A model generated the notes under the pieces. The model did no database searches. It was not told the DNA's origin and saw only the letters and a list, made by a program, of their open reading frames with translations. DNA of 64,000 bases from Arthrobacter sp. MYb213. GTDB lineage: Bacteria; Actinomycetota; Actinomycetes; Actinomycetales; Micrococcaceae. A program made the position numbers and the translations under genes. The DNA lies in contig NZ_PCQA01000004.1 of NCBI RefSeq assembly GCF_002979915.1, forward strand, positions 1-64,000, given 5' to 3'. Position 1 is the stretch's first letter; each line of letters starts with the position of its first letter. Shown in pieces: positions 52,378 to 59,836 of this stretch.

Positions 52378-53957
52378 TGCTTCGGTGTCCACTCATGAAT
52401 CTTTGCCCAAGGTCCCCAGGTGGTCCCGTGATCATGGGGTTCTAAGAGCAACCCGGAGGTATTCCAGTTCTCTTCGATGTCACTGCGCTGAACGTAGATG
52501 TGGTCAAGAAACGCAAGCAAGAGCATAGACGGCTGCGCCACGTAGAGTTGCTGGACTTTGCGGTAGGCCGCGGATCGTGTCTGTGGATCCAAGCTGGTGC
52601 GTCCCAGATGCAGTTGTTCATCCATTTCCGGGTTGGAATACCGGCTGGGATTGTCGTAGTAAGCCCCGGCCTCGGGGTAAGAGGAATGAAGCATCTTATA
52701 TAGCTGGGTATCAACGTCATAAGGGTCATCGCCGCCACCGAGCATGATGGCGTCTTTGGCGCTGCGCGGTTCGGCCTCGTCAAAGGTCGCGGCCTGTACC
52801 TCGACGGCGATGCCAAGTTCCGCCAACTGCGCGGCGACCGCCAGCGACAGGTCCCGTCGAAGCGTATCTCCCGGGTTGTACAACACGGTGAATGCCGCCG
52901 CGCTGCCGTCTTTGGAGCGCACCTCGTCGCCGTTGCGCATCCAGCCTGCCTCGTCGAGTAATGCTGAAGCGCGTTGCACGTCGTGGGTGAAAATGGCATC
53001 TGGCGCGTAGTTTGCGCCGTATTCGGGGGAGACGAAAGTGTAGGCTGGCCGGCCGCTGCCGTCGAGTACCGCGTCGATGAGCTGCTGGCGATCAATCGCC
53101 AGATTTAGTGCAAGACGCACCTTCGTATCGCTGGTCAAGGGGTTCTCCGCGGGCAGGGAGATTCCACGCCAATCGGCCGAGACTGCGCTGAACACCTCAA
53201 ATCCTTCGCGGCTAGAAAAACTGTGGGCAAGTCGCGGAGGAAGAGTCGTTCCGGTGAATCCGCTGGTGGCTAGGCGTTGGCTTCGGGCATTGTCATCCGG
53301 TGCCGCCTCATAGATGACAGGTGTTGCTTGCGGCTGACCGGAACGGTACTGCGGATTTGCGGTGAGTACTAGCCGAGCGGAAGAGAAATCTTCCACGAGG
53401 TAAGGGCCGGTGCCTATGGGGGTGCGGCTAAGCGTAGATTCGGCTACGGGTTGGGCTGGATCCACGAGTTCGGAGGGAGCGATGCCGATCAGCAGTGAGG
53501 TTTTGAAGGATACCTGTGCCTCTTTGAGCTGAAAGCGCACGGTGTTCTCAGTGGGCGCGGAGACCGAGGCGAGATTTTCTAGGCTGCCAGCCAGCGGGGA
53601 AGCCGTACGGGGGTCTAGAACTGCGCGGTAGCTGGCCACTACATCCTGGGCATCAAGGCTCGTACCGTCACTGAATTTGATGTCTTCTCGAAGCTGGATC
53701 TCCCAGCTGCGTGAATCTGCTGAAATTTTCGGTTCCTTGGCCGCTAGCAGCGGGACGAGCTTAGGTAGCTGGTCTTCTTCACCCTCGAGGGTGAATAAGG
53801 ATTCGTTGATTTTTCCAAGTCCGTAGCTGTCGAATCCGGCCAACGGGTTCAACGTCTCCGGCAGAGCCGCGGTGAGTAAAGAAATGGGCTGTTCGGATGC
53901 ATGCTGACTACCCGCAGGTTGGCATCCGGCGGTGAGCAAAATCAACGGAAGCGCCAT
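52374..53957 (-). CDS. ABC transporter substrate-binding lipoprotein (NikA-like, SBP family 5)
   Basis: Extracellular receptor of the importer, solute-binding family 5. The 527 residues from ATG 53957 include lipobox LTAGC at about residues 8-12, PETLNPLAGFDSYG, LREDIKFSDGTSLDAQDVVAS and the C-terminal VQRSDIEENWNTSGL. From this ATG the signal peptide has no basic residue. An in-frame CTG at 53996 has AAGGA six bases upstream and adds RTPSPRSRVIAF, which supplies the basic n-region, so the true start may be CTG, giving 540 residues. First gene of the operon, divergent from the ArsR gene. Confidence 0.85.
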   Translation of the reverse strand: MALPLILLTAGCQPAGSQHASEQPISLLTAALPETLNPLAGFDSYGLGKINESLFTLEGEEDQLPKLVPLLAAKEPKISADSRSWEIQLREDIKFSDGTSLDAQDVVASYRAVLDPRTASPLAGSLENLASVSAPTENTVRFQLKEAQVSFKTSLLIGIAPSELVDPAQPVAESTLSRTPIGTGPYLVEDFSSARLVLTANPQYRSGQPQATPVIYEAAPDDNARSQRLATSGFTGTTLPPRLAHSFSSREGFEVFSAVSADWRGISLPAENPLTSDTKVRLALNLAIDRQQLIDAVLDGSGRPAYTFVSPEYGANYAPDAIFTHDVQRASALLDEAGWMRNGDEVRSKDGSAAAFTVLYNPGDTLRRDLSLAVAAQLAELGIAVEVQAATFDEAEPRSAKDAIMLGGGDDPYDVDTQLYKMLHSSYPEAGAYYDNPSRYSNPEMDEQLHLGRTSLDPQTRSAAYRKVQQLYVAQPSMLLLAFLDHIYVQRSDIEENWNTSGLLLEPHDHGTTWGPWAKIHEWTPKQ

Positions 53958-54027
53958 AAAAGCAATGACGCGGCTGCGAGGTGAAGGGGTACGCAGAGGG
54001 AATCCTTAGCTACTCTAGATGGGGGTA

Positions 54028-54058
54028 TGTTCACAGGATACATGTGTCTAGCTGAACA
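54028..54058. promoter_or_regulatory. Nested dyad in the nikA-ArsR divergent promoter
   Basis: GATACATGTGTC (54037-54048) is a 12-bp imperfect palindrome (10 of 12 positions symmetric). It is flanked almost concentrically by TGTTCA (54028-54033) and TGAACA (54053-54058), the outer arms of a second inverted repeat. It lies between the two divergent genes and is the best candidate operator for the His-rich ArsR protein. Confidence 0.5.
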
Positions 54059-54101
54059 GATGTAGTAGCGAAACCCTGAACCATGAAGAGGGGATTCTGG
54101 G

Positions 54102-54476
54102 ATGGAAAATAAGCGCAGTCAGATCGCCGTGGATGCGGTTAATGAGGCGCAGCTGCGCATCGCGCAGTGGGCAGAAGTTTTTTCGCTCTGTGCCGATCCC
54201 ACTCGAATCAAAATACTCTTCGCCATTCATGCAGCCCCGGATTCTTCGGTGAACGAACTAGCCCAAGCGGCCGAGTTGAGCCCCAATACAGTGACTCAGG
54301 CATTGGCAACACTGCAGCGCGCACAGGTCGTTGAATCTCAGCCAGACGGCCGTTTTCGGCGTTGGCGCTTAGTGCATGCAGGCGTGCACCAGCTACTGCA
54401 TCAAATGGAGGCACCGCATTCCGAGCTTCATCCCGAACATCTGGTAAGTGAACCCGGACGAACTTCGCTGGACTGA
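54102..54476 (+). CDS. ArsR/SmtB-family metal sensor (predicted nickel-responsive)
   Basis: A 124-residue winged-helix repressor: FSLCADPTRIKILFAIH, SSVNELAQAAELSPNTVTQALATLQRAQVVES and RFRRWRLVHAG. The C-terminal helix region is histidine-rich, with His at 92, 96, 100, 106, 110 and 113. This resembles the alpha-5 metal site of nickel/cobalt sensors such as NmtR and KmtR and lacks the Cys sites of arsenic and cadmium sensors. Divergent from the nickel-type importer and close to urease, it probably represses nickel uptake when nickel is plentiful. AGGGGA upstream sets the ATG. Confidence 0.82.
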   Translation: MENKRSQIAVDAVNEAQLRIAQWAEVFSLCADPTRIKILFAIHAAPDSSVNELAQAAELSPNTVTQALATLQRAQVVESQPDGRFRRWRLVHAGVHQLLHQMEAPHSELHPEHLVSEPGRTSLD

Positions 54477-54509
54477 AACCTACGCGCTCGCCGACCGAGC
54501 TTACTAAGG

Positions 54510-55175
54510 CTATTTAGGGTTGCTTTGAATGAGATCTAGGTGTGCTTCGAGCTTCTTGCTTGCGCGGTTCAGATGCTCGGCTAAAGTACTGGCCGCGCCT
54601 TGCTCGTCACGAGATTCGATCTGGGTCAGAAGCCGTTGATGCTCTGCAGCGATGTCCTCGGTGCTAAGCAGGGTTGCGTCTTGTACATGCGTCATGCACA
54701 AGCGGATCTCGTCACTGAGCTGCGCGTAGATTGCGCTAGTTCGAGCGGACTTCAGGGCGTTGACTAGCGCCGAATGGAACCTAACGTCAGGTTCCACGAT
54801 GTCGATGGGCGAAGCGTTGGTCAGGGCGGTGATCTGCGCGTTTGCTTCGAGCGCGGCCGGCGGGACATGGCCGGTGCTTGCCAATAAGCGCACGGCCTCG
54901 GCTTCGATGATTGCGCGTGTTTGGTAGATGTCTCGGGCATCCGTTGAATCCAGAACGGTAACGCGTGCGCTCTGGTGCGCGTTTCGAGACAGCAGTCCAC
55001 TGGCGACCAGGTTTTCTAATGCTGCCTTCGTGGTGGGGCGTGCGACGCCATAGTGTGCGGCCACGTCCACTTCGCCCAAAGGGGTCCCGGGTGTCAGCTC
55101 ACCGTTAAAAATTCTGCTTCGCAAATCATTGATTATCGCCTGTACTACCGAGACGACACCGAGTCTTGCGGACAT
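54510..55175 (-). CDS. GntR-family regulator (FadR/FCD subfamily), LldR-like
   Basis: A 221-residue repressor: N-terminal winged helix (about 12-80, INDLRSRIFNGELTPGTPLGEVDVAAHYGVARPTTKAALENLVASGLL in parts) and C-terminal FCD domain with metal-binding His residues (VRFHSAL, AEHQRLL, AEHLNRA). Divergent from the FAD/Fe-S dehydrogenase gene. A perfect LldR-type box (TNGTNNNACNA) lies between them, so lactate or a related hydroxy acid is the probable ligand (inference). Confidence 0.88.
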   Translation of the reverse strand: MSARLGVVSVVQAIINDLRSRIFNGELTPGTPLGEVDVAAHYGVARPTTKAALENLVASGLLSRNAHQSARVTVLDSTDARDIYQTRAIIEAEAVRLLASTGHVPPAALEANAQITALTNASPIDIVEPDVRFHSALVNALKSARTSAIYAQLSDEIRLCMTHVQDATLLSTEDIAAEHQRLLTQIESRDEQGAASTLAEHLNRASKKLEAHLDLIQSNPK

Positions 55176-55243
55176 GATTCCCCTTTAAGCAACTTGCTGA
55201 CCCATTGAGTATCCCACGAAAGGTACTAACATAGCATGTGTAC

Positions 55244-55254
55244 TTGTTAGACAA
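55244..55254. promoter_or_regulatory. LldR-type operator box
   Basis: TTGTTAGACAA fits the consensus TNGTNNNACNA known for Corynebacterium LldR, exactly, with dyad symmetry. It is 48 bases before the dehydrogenase start and 69 bases upstream of the GntR start, in the divergent promoter. Confidence 0.6.
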
Positions 55255-55301
55255 TATTAATTTTAGGTAGGCTGGGCCTACCAACCGCACAGGAGCGCAT
55301 C

Positions 55302-58136
55302 ATGGCATTGAGCACGCCGGCACTCGGAGAAACTAAGGTTTCACGAAGCATCCTTGATCTGGTCGCAGAGCCCGACCGCGTCAAAACCACGTCCATCGAC
55401 AGGGTGGCCTACGCCTCGGACGCCTCGCATTACCTCTACACCCCTGAAGCTGTAGTGATCACCAAGGATGCGCAGGAAGTTTCGCAGTTGCTCTCAGCCA
55501 GCATGCGTGCAGGGCAACCGGTTACCTTGCGTTCGGGTGGAACCTCCTTGGCCGGTCAAGCCAGCGGTGACGGGCTGATGCTCGATGTGCGGAGAAACTT
55601 CCGCGGCATTACCGTGCTGGACCAGGGAAAGCGTGTGCGTGTGCAGCCCGGTGCTACGGTGCGTCAGGTCAACGCGAGGCTCTCGGTCTACGGTTACAAG
55701 CTAGGCCCTGACCCCGCCAGTGAAGCGGCGTGCACCATTGGCGGAGTGATCGCAAATAACTCCTCGGGCATGGCATGCGGCACCGAATTTAACACCTACC
55801 GCACCTTGGAATCGATGACCTTTGTGCTGCCGAGCGGGACCATGATTGATACCGCTGCCCCCGATGCAGATGCGAAACTCGCCGCCGCCGAGCCGCAGCT
55901 TGTGCAGACGCTGACCCGACTGCGCGATCGAGTCCGCGGAAATAAGAATTCGGTAGCTCTCATTGAGAAGCATTTCGCGCTGAAGAACACCATGGGCTAT
56001 GGCATTAATTCATTCCTGGATCACGATTCACCGGCTCAGTTGCTAGCCCATCTGATTATTGGTTCCGAAGGCACCTTGGCCTTTGTCGCCGAAGCGGTCT
56101 TTAGAACGGTTCCCATCCGTAAGCTCGCCATTGCAACCTTGGCGGTATTTGATTCCTTAGATCAGGCCACCCGGGCACTTCCGGACCTGCTGGATTCTGG
56201 GGCGGCAACGCTGGAACTCATGGATTCCACCTCACTTCGCGTAGGCCAAAATCTACCCGGAGTTCCTGAGGCAATTATGGGGTTTGAAGTCAAAGAACAA
56301 GCGGCACTGCTCATTGAATACCATGCCGACCAAGACGAAGAACTTGCCGGACTACAAAGTGCCGGCCAGCGTTTGATAGATTCCGCGGCCCTGCGTGCGC
56401 CAGCAATCCTGTCCCAGGACGCTAAAAACCGTCAAGCCGCATGGAAATTCCGTAAGGGGCTCTACGCTTCGGTGGCCGGGGCGCGTGTCTCAGGCACAAC
56501 CGCACTACTCGAAGACGTAGCTGTCCCCGTCGATACGCTGGCCGAAACCTGTGGCACGCTGCAAGAGCTCTTTGACGAGTATGAGTACCAGGACTCGGTA
56601 ATCTTTGGTCACGCCAAGGACGGAAATATCCACTTCATGTTGACTGACCGCTTTGAAGGTGACACCGCGCTGAACCGGTACAACGCATTCAACGACAAGA
56701 TGGTTGAACTGGTACTTTCCAAGGGCGGAAACCTCAAGGCAGAACACGGCACGGGCCGTGCGATGGCACCATTTGTGCGCCGCCAATACGGCGACGAACT
56801 CTACGAGGTAATGGTCGAACTAAAGACCGCCTGCGATCCACGAATGATGCTCAATCCGGGCGTTATTATCGATGAGGATCATGCCGCGCACATCCGCAAT
56901 ATCAAGCTCAACGAGACCATTGAAGTTGAGGCAGACCGCTGCGTTGAATGCGGTTACTGCGAGCCGGTATGCCCGTCCAAAGATCTGACGCTTACCCCTC
57001 GTCAACGTATCGCCGTACGCAGGGCTATTGCGAAGGCAGAGGCCGAGGGAAATAAGGAACTCGTTGCGGAGCTTGAGCGCGACTATGAATACTCGGCGGT
57101 GGAAACCTGCGCGGTAGACGGTATGTGTGTCACTGCTTGCCCAGTGCAAATCAACACAGGACTGTTGGTCAAACGGTTACGCCGCGAAGATGCCAAACCA
57201 GCCATGGCTGCCGGATTCAAGGCGGCCGCCAAGGGCTGGGGTGCGGCAACCCGAGTTGGCTCGGTGGCACTGAGCGTGGCAGATAAATTCCCTACCCCGC
57301 TGGTTCGCGGTGCTACCGAGATTGCCCGCAAGGTGGTGGGGGAAGACACCATGCCGCGGTACGACGCGGACCTTCCTAGGGGTGGCAAGGCACGTAAGCC
57401 GCTGACGGGAAACCTTGGCGCACCCGGCGTAGAGCCCATCGCTATCTACCTGCCCGCATGTGTAAATTCCATGTTTGGGCCTGGCGGTGAGGGGCAAGGC
57501 GTAGCGCCAGCCTTTGAACAACTACTGAAGCAAGCAGGCGTCTCTGTGCTGGTTCCGCAAGGGATCGAATCGATGTGCTGTGGCACCCCATGGACCTCTA
57601 AAGGATATGAGGATGGCCATGTACTTATGGCCGAACGAGTGCGCGCTCAAGTTCATGCAGCCCAGCCAGGTTTTCGCTTGCCGGTCATTTCTGACGCCAC
57701 CAGCTGCACCGAAGGGTTCGCTCACACATTAGAGGAGCACGGCTTTGAAGTTGTCGACCTGTTGGCCTTCACCTCCCGTCACCTGTTGGGCAAACTCCCA
57801 CCGGTCACGCAGATTGACTCGCTAACTTTGCATCCCACCTGCTCCTCGACTCAAATGGGGCTCAATGGGGATCTGCAAAAGATCGCCGAGGCAGTGGCGC
57901 AGAAAGTAAACATCCCAATGAACTGGGGATGCTGTGCCTTCGCCGGAGATCGCGGCATGTTGCACCCGGAACTGACCGAGTCCGCTACTGCTCGCGAAGC
58001 TGCGGAGGTACGTGAGATAGACGCTAGTGCTCACGCCTCGTGTAACCGCACCTGCGAGTTGGGCATGAGTCGCGCTACCGGCAAGGATTACCGTCATGTG
58101 ATTGAACTACTGGCTCAGGCAACCGCAACGCACTAG
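55302..58136 (+). CDS. FAD-binding and Fe-S-binding D-lactate dehydrogenase-type protein
   Basis: A 944-residue three-module oxidoreductase. An N-terminal FAD_binding_4 domain (about 35-270, RSGGTSLAGQ, DPASEAACTIGGVIANN) and FAD-oxidase C domain (about 270-530) are followed by two 4Fe-4S clusters: CVECGYCEPVC from Cys547 and CAVDGMCVTAC from Cys603. A C-terminal CCG domain follows (MCCGTPW, TCSSTQM, GCCAFAGDRG). This is the Dld/GlcD-GlcF fusion type that oxidises D-lactate (or another 2-hydroxy acid) into the quinone pool. Controlled by the divergent GntR regulator. Confidence 0.92.
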   Translation: MALSTPALGETKVSRSILDLVAEPDRVKTTSIDRVAYASDASHYLYTPEAVVITKDAQEVSQLLSASMRAGQPVTLRSGGTSLAGQASGDGLMLDVRRNFRGITVLDQGKRVRVQPGATVRQVNARLSVYGYKLGPDPASEAACTIGGVIANNSSGMACGTEFNTYRTLESMTFVLPSGTMIDTAAPDADAKLAAAEPQLVQTLTRLRDRVRGNKNSVALIEKHFALKNTMGYGINSFLDHDSPAQLLAHLIIGSEGTLAFVAEAVFRTVPIRKLAIATLAVFDSLDQATRALPDLLDSGAATLELMDSTSLRVGQNLPGVPEAIMGFEVKEQAALLIEYHADQDEELAGLQSAGQRLIDSAALRAPAILSQDAKNRQAAWKFRKGLYASVAGARVSGTTALLEDVAVPVDTLAETCGTLQELFDEYEYQDSVIFGHAKDGNIHFMLTDRFEGDTALNRYNAFNDKMVELVLSKGGNLKAEHGTGRAMAPFVRRQYGDELYEVMVELKTACDPRMMLNPGVIIDEDHAAHIRNIKLNETIEVEADRCVECGYCEPVCPSKDLTLTPRQRIAVRRAIAKAEAEGNKELVAELERDYEYSAVETCAVDGMCVTACPVQINTGLLVKRLRREDAKPAMAAGFKAAAKGWGAATRVGSVALSVADKFPTPLVRGATEIARKVVGEDTMPRYDADLPRGGKARKPLTGNLGAPGVEPIAIYLPACVNSMFGPGGEGQGVAPAFEQLLKQAGVSVLVPQGIESMCCGTPWTSKGYEDGHVLMAERVRAQVHAAQPGFRLPVISDATSCTEGFAHTLEEHGFEVVDLLAFTSRHLLGKLPPVTQIDSLTLHPTCSSTQMGLNGDLQKIAEAVAQKVNIPMNWGCCAFAGDRGMLHPELTESATAREAAEVREIDASAHASCNRTCELGMSRATGKDYRHVIELLAQATATH

Positions 58137-58190
58137 CCAGGGCCTGCGCATTAGTCGGGCCTGCGTTTCTTGGCAGGAAGTTAAATAGTT

Positions 58191-58220
58191 AGGCACCTTC
58201 GAGGAATTTCGAAGGTGCCT
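58191..58220 (+). terminator. Hairpin terminator after the dehydrogenase gene
   Basis: A perfect 12-bp stem AGGCACCTTCGA/TCGAAGGTGCCT (58191-58202 with 58209-58220) with loop GGAATT, 55 bases after the stop. Confidence 0.8.
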
Positions 58221-58625
58221 GACTGTTATCCTTTAGCGCTAAAGGATTCTGATGTTTCCGTGACCAGTTAACATCTGCCCCCAAGTTTTACAGATGATAA
58301 CTTTAGCCACCGTGCGAGTTCGGGCCGTAATCGGTACACCTCTCATGGCCGGAAACCTCAAGTTACAACAATCTTATCTATGAAATTGTTCTATAACTGA
58401 ACAAAAACTCATCTCCGTACAACTCCGAACAACAATAATTGACTACTTAGCGCCTTTCAGGGCAGTAAATTCGTATATACGGATTCAGGCATGAATTATT
58501 GTTCTACCCTTAGGTAGATAGCGTGTGATAAATAACTGATATCGGTGCAATTTAATAAATCTTCCGTCGTAGAATTAATTCACAGCGCGGAACTTCATCG
58601 GGCGCCATAAGTAAAGGACGCAACG
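58221..58625. other. AT-rich, dyad-rich intergenic region
   Basis: More than 400 bases without a gene, clearly richer in A and T than its surroundings. It holds a perfect 20-bp palindrome ATCCTTTAGC/GCTAAAGGAT (58228-58247); an inverted repeat AACAATAATT (58431-58440) with AATTATTGTT (58494-58503); and CGTATATACG (58472-58481) between its arms. It likely contains the promoter and control sites of the downstream membrane-regulator gene and may be an Lsr2 target. No promoter could be fixed. Confidence 0.5.
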
Positions 58626-59666
58626 GTGTCGAAATCTGAGGAACAGTCTCGCTCGGAACTGTCGGCTTTTGATCTCATTGCCGAAGATCTGCAGCGTTTG
58701 CGACTTGACGCCGGAGACGTTCCCTACGCTGAAATCGTTCGACGGATCTCTAGCCATCGTATTTCACAAGGTGTTGCCCCTGGGGCGTCTCGACCAGCAA
58801 GATCAACGGTCTACGATGCCTTTCGAGCTGGGCGTACCCGACTCAACGTGGAACTTATTTCTGAAATTGTCCGTGCCTTAGGGGGCACAGATGAAGACGT
58901 TGAAAACTGGCGCAACCGATGTTTACGAGCCAGGGCTGACCGAGTAACTTATGTGCCGGAACCTGAAAATCATCCGAATTCTCAAGGTGTAGACGTGGTT
59001 GAAAGCCCGGGCATTAAGCAGGTCGAGGACAGCACACAAAGTGAGGAACCTAGTAGGCGGCGGCGTCTAGGCAGAAGAATCCTGCTGATTGTGAGCAGTA
59101 TTGCGATCAACTTACTAGGGTTCTGGCTGGTCGCAACACTGGGGATTCCGCTGTACCTAGACATGCTGGGCACTGCGATCATCGCGATGATTCTAGGGCC
59201 TTGGGCGGCGGTTGCCGTGGCTATTGCAACGAACCTCGTGGGGACTTCGATTACAGATTCTTCTTCGCTGGCATTCATTCTGGTCAATGTCACCGGTGCC
59301 CTAATTTGGGGATACGGATTTCGGTGGGTACGCCGTGGAGGAAGTCTGAAACGGTACTATCTGTTGACGTTTTTTGTCGCACTGTCTTGCAGCGTGGTCG
59401 CGACAATTATATTGTTCTTTGTTTTTCATGGTGGAACAGGTCATGCCTCAGAAATAACCCGGGCAAATTTGGATGCCTATGGAATGCCGTTGATTGTGAC
59501 CGTATTTGCGTCGAATCTTCTTTATTCTCTAGCCGATAAAATGCTAACCGCCTTTCTAGCTGTGATGGTCTTGGTGCGACTAAGGCACTGGGAGAACGGT
59601 CCAGACACCGTTGAGCTGGAAGCCGATATTTCACGTCGGCTTAAAGATGGGGAACTCTCAAAATGA
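58626..59666 (+). CDS. HTH domain fused to an ECF S-component-like membrane domain
   Basis: A 346-residue protein of unusual make-up. Residues 12-105 resemble the actinobacterial HTH domain of the XRE type (DLIAEDLQRLRLDAG, SRPARSTVYDAFRAGRTRLN, EIVRALGGTDEDVENWRNR). A charged linker follows (PSRRRRLGRR), then six predicted transmembrane helices (about 145-325) with GIPLYLDMLGTAIIAMILGPWA and TNLVGT, a pattern seen in the substrate-binding S components of ECF vitamin transporters. No EcfA/EcfT genes are nearby. GTG 58626 is the start; a fair AAAGGA precedes it. It may be a membrane-bound regulator sensing a vitamin-like ligand (inference). Confidence 0.75.
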   Translation: MSKSEEQSRSELSAFDLIAEDLQRLRLDAGDVPYAEIVRRISSHRISQGVAPGASRPARSTVYDAFRAGRTRLNVELISEIVRALGGTDEDVENWRNRCLRARADRVTYVPEPENHPNSQGVDVVESPGIKQVEDSTQSEEPSRRRRLGRRILLIVSSIAINLLGFWLVATLGIPLYLDMLGTAIIAMILGPWAAVAVAIATNLVGTSITDSSSLAFILVNVTGALIWGYGFRWVRRGGSLKRYYLLTFFVALSCSVVATIILFFVFHGGTGHASEITRANLDAYGMPLIVTVFASNLLYSLADKMLTAFLAVMVLVRLRHWENGPDTVELEADISRRLKDGELSK

Positions 59667-59836
59667 TCTCGCGCTAGCGCGATCAAGGATTTGTGCCTTA
59701 CTCTTGAATCTGTCAGGGACCGCCTCAAAAAGGTTCCGGCGCTCTCAAAAGGGGCGATACCCGTTGCTCATAACAACCGGTAACGGCAGACATATATGGA
59801 AATTTCTTCAACTCCTTTTTAGGGAAAGAGTCCATT

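Noticed and set aside
59667-59836. Possible TPP riboswitch before the ThDP enzyme gene
   Set aside because: The conserved CUGAGA and ACCUGA-type segments of the THI element are not present.
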